From JAIEPT01 sp038217425 (GTDB lineage Bacteria > Planctomycetota > Planctomycetia > Gemmatales > Gemmataceae), in assembly GCA_038217425.1 (NCBI GenBank), contig JBBQPM010000039.1, positions 1-43,882 of the forward strand: 43,882 nt of DNA, written 5' to 3'. Below are positions 11,352-18,820 of this stretch, one piece after another; within the stretch, counting starts at the first letter, position 1; every line of letters begins with the position of its first letter. A program made the position numbers and the translations under genes. Under the pieces are notes generated by a model. It was not told where the DNA came from and did not search any database. It was given only the letters and a program-made list of their open reading frames with translations.

Positions 11352-14255
11352 TCAGGGCGCAACATACCCCGGCGGCGGGGTCACGACTTCGAAGTCTGAG
11401 CCCTTGATCCGCCGTAGCTCTTCGTGGAAGACCGGCAGGCGGTGATCCGCGGAGGCGGAGAGGCCCCAGTCCATGCCATTGTCCGCCATCAGCATGCCGT
11501 AACGTTTCAGGGCCTCCAGGATCACGCGGACTTCCTTCGAGAACTTCGACGTGTCGAAGTCCTTACGCAGGCGAAAACGTTCGCCCATCCGCGGCAGGTT
11601 CTCGTCGGTCAACCGGCTGGCGAAGTGCGTCGCCGGGTAGACGTAAGCGCGGCGCGACTGCCTGACCGTGAATCGCAGCGCGTGATCGATGACGCCGCGC
11701 TTGATCTCGTCGTAGCGGACGATGGCGGGTAGGATCGGCAGGCCGGCGGCGTCCGAGGAGGTCCAACCGTCGGGCCGAAGCTTGTTGGAAGCGAGGTCGA
11801 AGATGGACGCTTGATCGGCGTGCCAACCCTTGTCCGTCTTGGTCAGCCGATAAAACTCGTAGAGCTTGCGGCTCGCCGGATCGAAGACGATGCCGTGGCG
11901 ATCCGCGTCGAGAGTGGGTTTGCCGCGCTGCACCTCCTCCAGGGTAAGATTCTTCAGCTTGGGATCCTGCTGGAAGGATTTGGGCCAGCCTTCGATCGGC
12001 GTGTTGTCCGGAACGGGATAGGGACCGGGGTCCGATTCGCCCGGATACTCGATGATCTTCACGTTCACGTGCTTCTGGCCCGGCGGCACGATGATGAACG
12101 CCATGTCCTGGTTGTAGCGCAGGGGTTTGTCGGCGCCGATCGAAGCGACGATGTTTTTGGAGTTTGGATGCACGGGCCAATCTTCGACGAGCGTGTTCCA
12201 CGGATTGTTGGCCGGGAAGATCTCCGCGGCGGACATGATGGCATCCGCCTCGGGCGTGTTGTAGGGGACCGGCTTGGCGAACGTCGGCATCTTGGTCGAC
12301 TTGATCCGCGCCAGACGTGCCGGGTCGGTCTTGATGGCGGACGGGGCGGCGCTGCCGGCCTGGCCCTCGAGGAAGATGTCGCCGACGAGGAGGGTGACCC
12401 GCGTTCCGCTCGAAACATACCAGCGGCGCACCTCGGCAAGCTTGGCCGGCGAGCCGTTGGTGTTCTTGAGATCTTTGAGGGCGATGCGGACTTCGTTCTT
12501 GCCCGGCTTGAGGACGAACGGCGCCACGACGCGGGTGGCGAAGGCCTTGGTGCCGGAGTGAAAGAGGTTGAAGTCGACTTTAAGTTCCTGCGCGCCTTGG
12601 CTGACGATGTCCAGACGCAGCGTCTGAAATGGGGTCCAGTCTTCGACGTTCGATCTTTTTTGTCCGAAGGTATTGATCACCTCGATCTGGACCGCCGTGC
12701 CGCCCAGTTCCTTGGACGCGACCTTGGTCATCTTGGTGCTGTCGTCGCCCACCTCGGAGGGGAACTCTCCGGCGGCGCCGCGCAGGAGATAGGTCTTCGA
12801 TGATTTCTCGGCCGGTGTCGTCACGATGACCGGGGCGTTCTCTTTGCCTTCCTTGCCGGGCAGCGCCGCGTTGCCGTTGGCTCCGAGATTCGCCCGGCCG
12901 CCATTCGGGGCAGGTTCGGCGGCGCTGATTGCGGGACTGCCCTGGCGCAGACGGTAGTCGTGGCCCGCCGCATTGACGAATAGCGGATCTTTCGACAGAT
13001 TGCCGGTCCCTTGGATCGTTTCCTGGGAGAGTGTGTAGGTGACGGTCGCCTTGCTCCTCGCATCCGCATCGACGTCATCTCCCCCGTTGTTCCACAGAAT
13101 GCAGTTTTTGACGATGAGCTTTGAGTTCCACGTCGCCTTGACGGCGTTGCCTTTGATCATTGGATTGAAGGCGTGGTCGGCAATCGTGACGTGGTTTAGG
13201 GTGAGGGTGGAGCCGATGCCGTTTTCGTTCCCGTCGACATAGACGGCGCCTCCCTCGCCCCCCGGGCTGGTCTTGTTGCCGTAAACGAGATCGTGATCCA
13301 TCGAGGCCGCTGCGCCCTCATCGGCGAAGAAGGCGCTCCCCAGAGAAGGGGCGAAGTTGCCTGTGAAGACATTGTGAGAGAGCTTGAAATTGCCCCCCTT
13401 GCTGACGACGATCATCCCGCCGCCCCAGCCATAGCCCAGTTGCCGCCCGATCTCGTTGCCTTCGACCCGGTTGTGAGAGAACTCGGCGTTGGGCGAGAAA
13501 ATGAAAACCCCGCCCCCGTGGTCGCCAACCCCAATATTGTTTTGAATGGTGTTCCCGCGAATTACCATTTTCCCTCCATCCGCAAAGATGCCCGCTCCAC
13601 GTCCTGAGACGTTGTTGCGAATGATGTTATTCAGGATCGTGATATTCGCGCTGGCGGAATAGATGCCGCCGCCGCGCGGTTCCTCATTTTTTACGGGAGG
13701 ACACGTTTGGTTTTTCTGGATCACATTGTTGGAGATCGTCGGCGAGCCCTGGTAGATGTAAAACCCACCGCCCATCCACGAAGGCGCCGCCACCGAGCTG
13801 CGCCCTCCGCCGGTGATCAGAAAGCCGTCTACGATGCTGGCGCCGGCCTCATACAGCGTCACCACGGAGTCCTTGCCGTTGCCCTTGAGGTGGGAGGGGT
13901 TGGCAGCAGGATCGCGCACTTTGAAGTTGCCCGCAATCGCGCTCGCGTAACTGGCCGCGGTACCGCCCACGTATCCGCCATATAGACGAACGGTCTTTTC
14001 TTGCACGCGGAGGTTCTGCGGATAGATCCCTTTGGCCACCGCAATGACGGCGTTGCTCTTGGCGGCGTCGATGGCCTGCTGCACGGTCCGGTACGGGCGA
14101 AGCGCGCTGCCGTCCTGGGTGCCTGCGTTGTCGTCGTCCACGTAGAGGTCGGCCGGGATCACGGTCGCGGGTTGAGCCAGCAGTCGTGACGCCCACGGGG
14201 TTAGCAAGATTCCCGTGAGAACTAATAAACATTGGAAACCTCGTCGTCGGTGCAT
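11352..14255 (-). CDS. Secreted right-handed beta-helix protein with a novel-looking C-terminal domain
   Basis: This is a predicted extracellular protein of 967 residues. Residues 1-28 are a signal peptide ending in LLAQ. Residues about 35-460 form a DUF1565/NosD-type parallel beta-helix: DLYVDDDNAGTQDGSALRPY, many N/G-rich coils such as NVIQKNQT and NNIIRNNVSG, and DPLFVNAAGHDYRLRQGSPA. Residues about 480-640 resemble a carbohydrate-binding jelly roll. Residues about 690-967 form a conserved module with IFPANNPWNTLVEDWPVHPN, ASIGADKPL, DRHGIVFD and RRAYVYPATHFASRLTDENL; I know this type of module from uncharacterised secreted bacterial proteins. Parts of it occur as ghost copies at 9078-9148 and 10487-10665. 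It may bind or process surface glycans, but catalysis is not shown. Confidence 0.8.
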   Translation of the reverse strand: MHRRRGFQCLLVLTGILLTPWASRLLAQPATVIPADLYVDDDNAGTQDGSALRPYRTVQQAIDAAKSNAVIAVAKGIYPQNLRVQEKTVRLYGGYVGGTAASYASAIAGNFKVRDPAANPSHLKGNGKDSVVTLYEAGASIVDGFLITGGGRSSVAAPSWMGGGFYIYQGSPTISNNVIQKNQTCPPVKNEEPRGGGIYSASANITILNNIIRNNVSGRGAGIFADGGKMVIRGNTIQNNIGVGDHGGGVFIFSPNAEFSHNRVEGNEIGRQLGYGWGGGMIVVSKGGNFKLSHNVFTGNFAPSLGSAFFADEGAAASMDHDLVYGNKTSPGGEGGAVYVDGNENGIGSTLTLNHVTIADHAFNPMIKGNAVKATWNSKLIVKNCILWNNGGDDVDADARSKATVTYTLSQETIQGTGNLSKDPLFVNAAGHDYRLRQGSPAISAAEPAPNGGRANLGANGNAALPGKEGKENAPVIVTTPAEKSSKTYLLRGAAGEFPSEVGDDSTKMTKVASKELGGTAVQIEVINTFGQKRSNVEDWTPFQTLRLDIVSQGAQELKVDFNLFHSGTKAFATRVVAPFVLKPGKNEVRIALKDLKNTNGSPAKLAEVRRWYVSSGTRVTLLVGDIFLEGQAGSAAPSAIKTDPARLARIKSTKMPTFAKPVPYNTPEADAIMSAAEIFPANNPWNTLVEDWPVHPNSKNIVASIGADKPLRYNQDMAFIIVPPGQKHVNVKIIEYPGESDPGPYPVPDNTPIEGWPKSFQQDPKLKNLTLEEVQRGKPTLDADRHGIVFDPASRKLYEFYRLTKTDKGWHADQASIFDLASNKLRPDGWTSSDAAGLPILPAIVRYDEIKRGVIDHALRFTVRQSRRAYVYPATHFASRLTDENLPRMGERFRLRKDFDTSKFSKEVRVILEALKRYGMLMADNGMDWGLSASADHRLPVFHEELRRIKGSDFEVVTPPPGYVAP

Positions 14256-14539
14256 CGGATCCAGCTCCTTTCAAGGAGTTGACGGGTAGGTTCGCGCGAC
14301 GGAAGCGGCTTATGGACACTTTGAAAGTCATCCGCTGAGCGACAATGAATCGTAACGCCCTGGAATGGGCCGCAGTTCATGTTGCCAGATCGCAGACTGG
14401 ACGTCGCGTCCGATTGGAAAAAAATGCACGGCGGTTGCGTGCTAGCGAATTCCGACATTATCATACCAACCCAGGCGGAGCTTGCCCGTTCCGCGTGGCA
14501 GAATTCGAACTTCTGATTAACGGAATCGGCCTGAGGAAC
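14256..14539. other. Intergenic region without a gene
   Basis: No gene, strong hairpin or clear promoter is seen. A CAGAA-GTTCGAA-TTCTG stretch on the minus strand near 14502-14518 resembles a tRNA T-arm, but no cloverleaf surrounds it. Confidence 0.4.
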
Positions 14540-15283
14540 CTACTCGCCCCAGCGCCGGGCGTGCATCCACAGGCTGATCTGCGAGATTCCGAACCACGCG
14601 AAGAGAAACGTCAGCCCCCACGGCGCAATTTTTAACCCAAGATCGACGCGGCGCCGGGCGGCGTCAAAGCGACTGCGTAAGTCGTCTGCCTGGCTCTTGT
14701 AATCGGTCACCACGGTCTGCACGGCGGCGAGCGCTTGCTCGACTTGCTCCGTCTCCTGGGTGACGTCGCGGTTGGATTCGCCCAGCAGCCTGGCGAGGTT
14801 TTTCGTCGAGTTGGCCAGGCCGGTGACGCGGTCGCTCGCCAGGCGGATTTGCGCGCGGTCCAGAAACGGGACGGCGCCGCCGGGCATCACTTCGAGATCC
14901 TGAAGGATGCTACTGGCGATCGCCGCGGCGTCGTTGAAGGTGAGCAGGACGGGACCGACGTCGCCGATCTGAGGCGCCAACGATTCGACGACCATCTTGA
15001 GCAGTCCCGTGCGCAGGGCATCTTTCTTCTCCGGCGGCGCATCGCTGACCATTCCGGGCTTCTTGAATTCCGCCAGGTGTTCTCCGGCGCGTTCGAGTAG
15101 TGCGTCGGCGTCGCCCAGGGTCTTGCGGACCTGGGTCAGCGCGACGTCGCCGCGGGTCGCCAGGCGGTTCCAGCCCAACTCCAGCTTGGGGTGATAGACC
15201 CACACGCACGCAGCGCCGGCGATACTCGCGACGAGTCCGAGGAACGCCAGGAGCTGTACCAGCAGGCCGAGAAGTCTCATCAT
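14540..15283 (-). CDS. Coiled-coil inner-membrane protein
   Basis: This is an unnamed protein of 247 residues. It has an N-terminal membrane helix (LLGLLVQLLAFLGLVASIAG) and a C-terminal one (LKIAPWGLTFLFAWFGISQI), with about 170 polar, helical residues between them (RKTLGDADALLERAGEHLAE; TEQVEQALAAVQTVVTDYKS). Both ends are probably in the membrane, with a long extracytoplasmic coiled coil. The start ATG at 15283 is one base after the kinase stop, so the two genes are co-translated. It may be the kinase's membrane partner or substrate; that is inference from position. Confidence 0.7.
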   Translation of the reverse strand: MMRLLGLLVQLLAFLGLVASIAGAACVWVYHPKLELGWNRLATRGDVALTQVRKTLGDADALLERAGEHLAEFKKPGMVSDAPPEKKDALRTGLLKMVVESLAPQIGDVGPVLLTFNDAAAIASSILQDLEVMPGGAVPFLDRAQIRLASDRVTGLANSTKNLARLLGESNRDVTQETEQVEQALAAVQTVVTDYKSQADDLRSRFDAARRRVDLGLKIAPWGLTFLFAWFGISQISLWMHARRWGE

Positions 15284-15284
15284 G

Positions 15285-16835
15285 TTATTTTCCTATGAGA
15301 GTGGGCTCAGGCGGAACACGGTAGCGCTCGAGTTCCGCGGGAAAAGTCTTTGGGGAATTGAGGTGGTTGAAGCGCAAGGCCTCCGCGATCATTTCGAGGA
15401 CGTACGCCTTACGCCAGGGTTGAAAATTCTTGATGGGCGTCGGCGTCTTGGCGAGCAGCACCCGGCGAAACAATTCGTTCGATTCGTCCGGCTTGTTTTG
15501 CAGCGCGAGCACCATCGCCTTTCCCAAGATCGCGATCGGCGTGCGTGGATCCTGGGCCAGCGCGCGCGCGAAGATCTCGTCGGCAGCGTCGAGTTCCTTG
15601 TCCTTGATGTGCTCCAGCCCCTTGAGATGCAGCGGATCGATGGCGGGGAGCAGGCGCCTGGGTTCCTCGCGCTTGGGCGCTTTCGGTTTGGCCTCCGCGA
15701 AAAGTTTCGGGTCCGGCGCCGGGGGCGAATGATTCTCCCACCACCACCCCAATCCCAGACCGACGGCCGCGGCGGCGAGGAGCAGCATCGGCAATCCAAG
15801 CCATAACGCCAGCGAACGCCGACGCTTCAGCGTTTGACTCCCCGACAGCGCCTGCAGCGCCTCGGCCGAGCTGCGCTGCAAAATCAATCCCGAGGGCGTG
15901 GCGCCGCTGCTCATGGCGACGATGGCGTCGCGCAGTCTGCCCACGTCGCGCACCACCTCCCCCGCCGTCTGATAACGGGCCTCGGGATTCTTCGCCATCA
16001 TCCGCTGAACCATCAAGATAATGTCCGTGGGCAGATCGGGGCGGATCTCCGCCAAGGGGGGCGCCTCCTTCTGCACGTGCTGCACCGCCACCTCGAACGC
16101 CGACTCCCCCCGGAACGGCGGATGTCCCGCAAACATGTGATAGCACGTCACGCCGAATGAGTAGATGTCGCTACGCTGGTCGATCGTCTTCTTCCCCTCG
16201 ACCTGCTCCGGACTCATGTAGAGCGGCGTCCCCATGGTGACGTTGCTCTGCGTCAGATGATTGGCCGCGCCCGTCTCGAGGAAGCAGCGCGACAGTCCGA
16301 AGTCCGCGACCTTGACCTCTTCCTTCTTTGTGAGCAGAATATTTTCCGGCTTGATGTCGCGATGCACAATGCCGAGTTCGCTGGCACGCTGCAAGGCGGC
16401 CGCCACCTGACCCATGATGTTGAGCCCGGTGCGGACGTCGATGACCCGTTTGCGTTCCATGTACTCGCGCAGGTTTCGGCCCTCGACGTATTCCAGGGCC
16501 ATGAAGTGGTGCCCCTCGACTTCGTAGATTCCGTAAATGTGCACGATGTTGGAATGCGTGACTCGGCCGATGGACTCGGCTTCCTTTTTGAAGCGCTGCA
16601 GCGAAACTTTGTTGGCGGCGAGTTCGGGCCTGAGGAACTTGAGGGCGACTTCGCGATTGAGCGACGCTTGCCGGGCGAGATAGACCTGGCCCATGCCCCC
16701 TTGCCCGAGCTGGCGCAAGATGTGGAAATCCCCCAGGGGTTTTCCGGTGAGATCTTCCTGGGCGAGAGCGGCCATTTCCTCCTGCGTCGGCGAGGATTGC
16801 ACGAAGGCCTGTGTTTTTTCGGTCTTGGGTTCCAT
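15285..16835 (-). CDS. Transmembrane Ser/Thr protein kinase (Pkn type)
   Basis: This is a Hanks-type kinase of 516 residues that phosphorylates Ser/Thr on unknown targets. The cytoplasmic kinase domain spans about residues 37-300, with glycine loop GQGGMG, catalytic Lys66 (VALKF), HRDIKPEN with Asp160, DFG Asp178 and the GTPLYMSPEQ activation segment. A membrane helix follows near 345-370 (ALWLGLPMLLLAAAAVGLGL), and the outer C-terminal part has TPR-like helices (DAADEIFARALAQDPRTPIA). The ATG at 16835 (MEPKTEKTQAF) is preferred: homologues start close to the kinase domain, and an upstream GTG would add 30 basic residues. The ribosome binding site is weak. The membrane coiled-coil gene follows after one base. 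An ATCAGGT palindrome lies 40 bases upstream. Confidence 0.9.
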   Translation of the reverse strand: MEPKTEKTQAFVQSSPTQEEMAALAQEDLTGKPLGDFHILRQLGQGGMGQVYLARQASLNREVALKFLRPELAANKVSLQRFKKEAESIGRVTHSNIVHIYGIYEVEGHHFMALEYVEGRNLREYMERKRVIDVRTGLNIMGQVAAALQRASELGIVHRDIKPENILLTKKEEVKVADFGLSRCFLETGAANHLTQSNVTMGTPLYMSPEQVEGKKTIDQRSDIYSFGVTCYHMFAGHPPFRGESAFEVAVQHVQKEAPPLAEIRPDLPTDIILMVQRMMAKNPEARYQTAGEVVRDVGRLRDAIVAMSSGATPSGLILQRSSAEALQALSGSQTLKRRRSLALWLGLPMLLLAAAAVGLGLGWWWENHSPPAPDPKLFAEAKPKAPKREEPRRLLPAIDPLHLKGLEHIKDKELDAADEIFARALAQDPRTPIAILGKAMVLALQNKPDESNELFRRVLLAKTPTPIKNFQPWRKAYVLEMIAEALRFNHLNSPKTFPAELERYRVPPEPTLIGK

Positions 16836-16872
16836 GGAGTGGAGCACAGGTGGGTTGAGGGCGGACCTCTGT

Positions 16873-16888
16873 ATCAGGTTTACCTGAT
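16873..16888. promoter_or_regulatory. Perfect palindrome upstream of the kinase gene
   Basis: ATCAGGT-TT-ACCTGAT is a perfect 7+7 inverted repeat located 38 bases before the kinase start, in the 97-base gap after ilvE. It looks like an operator for a dimeric repressor. It is too short to be a terminator. Confidence 0.4.
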
Positions 16889-16932
16889 TGGCGCGCAAAA
16901 GCCAAGAGCGCCGTCGATATCGCACCGCCTGC

Positions 16933-17793
16933 TCATGCCAGGGTGAGCTTCTTGAATGCGTTGCGCAAACTGAGGGTGATTGTCCCCGGCTTCCCGGAAC
17001 CGATGACGCGTGCGTCGCATTTCACCACCGGAATGATCTCCGCCGCGGTGCCGGTGAGGAAGCATTCGTCCGACGTGTAGAGATCGTAGCGTGTGAGCGG
17101 AATCTCGCGCACCTCGATCTTCGCCTCGTGGGCCAAATCGATCACCGTGTTGCGGGTGATGCCCTCCAGGATGCCCGCATCGATCGGCGGCGTTAAAAGA
17201 ACGCCCCCCTTCACCAGGAAGACGTTGTCGGCCGAGCATTCCGCGATCTCGCCGCGGTGGTTGAGCATCAGCGATTCCTGACACCCCGACATTTGCCCTT
17301 CGAGCTTGGCGAGAATGCTGTTGAGATAGTTGAGCGACTTGATGCGCGGATTGAGCGCGTTGGGATGATTGCGGATCGTCGCCACGGTCGCAATCTCCAT
17401 TCCCGCCTCATAAAGCTCAGCGGGGTACAGCGAGATGTCATCCACGATGATGATGAGTTGCGGGTCGGAGGTCTTGCGCGGATCGAGCCCCAGATACCCG
17501 GCGCCGCGGGTGACGACGGGGCGGATGTAGCCGTCGCGCTTGTTGTTGACGCGAACGGTCTCCTCGATGGCCCGCGTCACTTGCTCGCGGGTCATCGGGA
17601 TTTCGAGCTTGATGCAGCGGGCGCTTTCGAACAGGCGGTCGACGTGCTCCTTGAGCTTGAAGGGCTTGCCGCCGTAGATGCGGATGCCTTCGAAGACGCC
17701 GTCGCCGTAGAGCAGCCCGTGATCGTAGACGCTGATCTTGGCGTCGGGTTTGTCGAAAAATTGCCCGTTGATGTAAACCTTGGGAGTGCTCAT
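16933..17793 (-). CDS. ilvE: Branched-chain amino acid aminotransferase
   Basis: This is a PLP fold-type IV aminotransferase of 286 residues that interconverts Leu, Ile and Val with their 2-oxo acids using glutamate. Markers are YDHGLLYGDGVFEGIRIY (residues 23-40), the PLP-binding lysine Lys152 in NPRIKSLNYLNS, the phosphate-binding GEIAECSADNVFLVK with Glu185, and GTAAEIIPV near the end. The start at 17793 (MSTPKVYING) has an AGGACAGG region upstream; an earlier start at 17820 would add nine residues not typical of the family. D-amino-acid aminotransferase and aminodeoxychorismate lyase share this fold, but the overall pattern fits IlvE. It stands alone between the kinase and a 27-base inverted repeat. 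Confidence 0.92.
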   Translation of the reverse strand: MSTPKVYINGQFFDKPDAKISVYDHGLLYGDGVFEGIRIYGGKPFKLKEHVDRLFESARCIKLEIPMTREQVTRAIEETVRVNNKRDGYIRPVVTRGAGYLGLDPRKTSDPQLIIIVDDISLYPAELYEAGMEIATVATIRNHPNALNPRIKSLNYLNSILAKLEGQMSGCQESLMLNHRGEIAECSADNVFLVKGGVLLTPPIDAGILEGITRNTVIDLAHEAKIEVREIPLTRYDLYTSDECFLTGTAAEIIPVVKCDARVIGSGKPGTITLSLRNAFKKLTLA

Positions 17794-17846
17794 CCGAACC
17801 TGTCCTGGATACCGAGTCAAAAGGGATATTCGAAAATGCCAAAACT

Positions 17847-17959
17847 AACCACAGAGACACAGAGAGCACAGAGAAATGCGCGGAGGGGAAAATAAACGAA
17901 TGAACGATCCGCTGTTTTCCTTATTCTCTCTCCTCTGTGTTCTCTGTGTCTCTGTGGTT
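17847..17959. repeat. Inverted repeat of the AACCACAGAG family
   Basis: Arms 17847-17873 and 17933-17959 are 27 bases long and complementary at 26 positions, around a 59-base loop. The arm starts AACCACAGAGACACAGAG, a dispersed intergenic repeat I know from planctomycetes and several other phyla. It lies in the 210-base gap between the ABC ATPase and ilvE genes. Transcribed, it would form a long hairpin. Confidence 0.75.
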
Positions 17960-18003
17960 AACTTTGTCTTTCTCGCTCTGAACGAACGAAACGCTCCGTT
18001 AGT

Positions 18004-18741
18004 TTACTTGGCGACGTCCCGAAAGGCGAAATCGGGCGCGGAAATCTTTTCGTCCTCGACTCGGCCATCGACCAGACGAACGATACGATCGGTATCGTGG
18101 ACGAGGTCGAGATTGTGCGTAACCATGACGATGGTGAGACCGTCCTCGCGGTTGAGTTCGCGTAAAAGGGCGATGATGTGCTGGCCGTTGGCGGAGTCGA
18201 GATTGCCGGTCGGCTCGTCGGCGAGGAGCACGCGCGGTCGATTGATGAGCGCCCGGGCGATGGCGGCGCGCTGCATCTCGCCGCCGGAGAGTTCCCTCGG
18301 CTTGTGCTTCAGGCGATGCGCCAGGCCGACGCGGTCGATCAGTTCGTTGGCGCGCCGCTTGATCTCCTTGCGCCGCGACCACCAGCGAAAGATCGACGTC
18401 TCGATCATGCCGGGGACCATGACGTTTTCGAGCATGCTCAGTTCAGGGAGCAGGTGGTAGAACTGGAAGATGTAGCCGAAGGTTTGGTTGCGCAGGCGAT
18501 CGCGCTCAGCACAGGCGAGGTTGTCGATGCGTTTGCCTTCGAAATGGATGGTCCCTTGATCCGGTGCGTCGAGGGTGCCGAGCAGATGCAGCAGGGTGCT
18601 CTTGCCGGAGCCCGAGGAGCCGATGATGCTGAGGAACTCGCTTCGGATGACTTCGAGGCCGACGCCTCGAAGTACGGGGACGCTGAGCCGATGCTTGCGG
18701 TAGGCCTTGTGCAGTCCTTGACAGCGAAGGATGACGTTCAT
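18004..18741 (-). CDS. LolD-like ABC transporter ATPase
   Basis: This is the ATP-binding subunit, 245 residues, of the LolD/MacB class. It has Walker A GSSGSGKST (41-49), Q-loop FQFYHLL, signature LSGGEMQR (151-158), Walker B VLLADE with DEPTGNLD, and switch His210 (VTHNLD). It pairs with the permease gene just upstream. LolCDE extracts lipoproteins from the inner membrane for transport to the outer membrane, and related MacB-like systems drive other periplasmic work. Only one permease gene is present, so a homodimeric transporter is likely. The insert ETSIFRWWSRRKEIKRR is slightly longer than usual. Confidence 0.9.
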   Translation of the reverse strand: MNVILRCQGLHKAYRKHRLSVPVLRGVGLEVIRSEFLSIIGSSGSGKSTLLHLLGTLDAPDQGTIHFEGKRIDNLACAERDRLRNQTFGYIFQFYHLLPELSMLENVMVPGMIETSIFRWWSRRKEIKRRANELIDRVGLAHRLKHKPRELSGGEMQRAAIARALINRPRVLLADEPTGNLDSANGQHIIALLRELNREDGLTIVMVTHNLDLVHDTDRIVRLVDGRVEDEKISAPDFAFRDVAK

Positions 18742-18756
18742 GGATTCTCCTGAAAG

Positions 18757-18805
18757 CCCAGGGACGGCTGTCCCTGGGGTTGTTCCCAGGGACGGCCGCC
18801 CCTGG
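18757..18805. repeat. Two tandem CCAGGGAC hairpins
   Basis: Hairpin 1 (18757-18778) has 9-bp arms CCCAGGGAC / GTCCCTGGG around GGCT. Hairpin 2 (18786-18805) has arms CCAGGG / CCCTGG. They fill the 79-base gap between the permease and ATPase genes of one operon, so they may tune the relative amounts of the two proteins or simply be inserted REP-like units. Confidence 0.6.
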
Positions 18806-18820
18806 ACTTTCGAATGAAAT

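Noticed and set aside
14502..14518. tRNA T-arm-like CAGAA-GTTCGAA-TTCTG on the minus strand
   Set aside because: The conserved G53-C61 pair is missing, and no acceptor, D or anticodon arm can be assembled around it.
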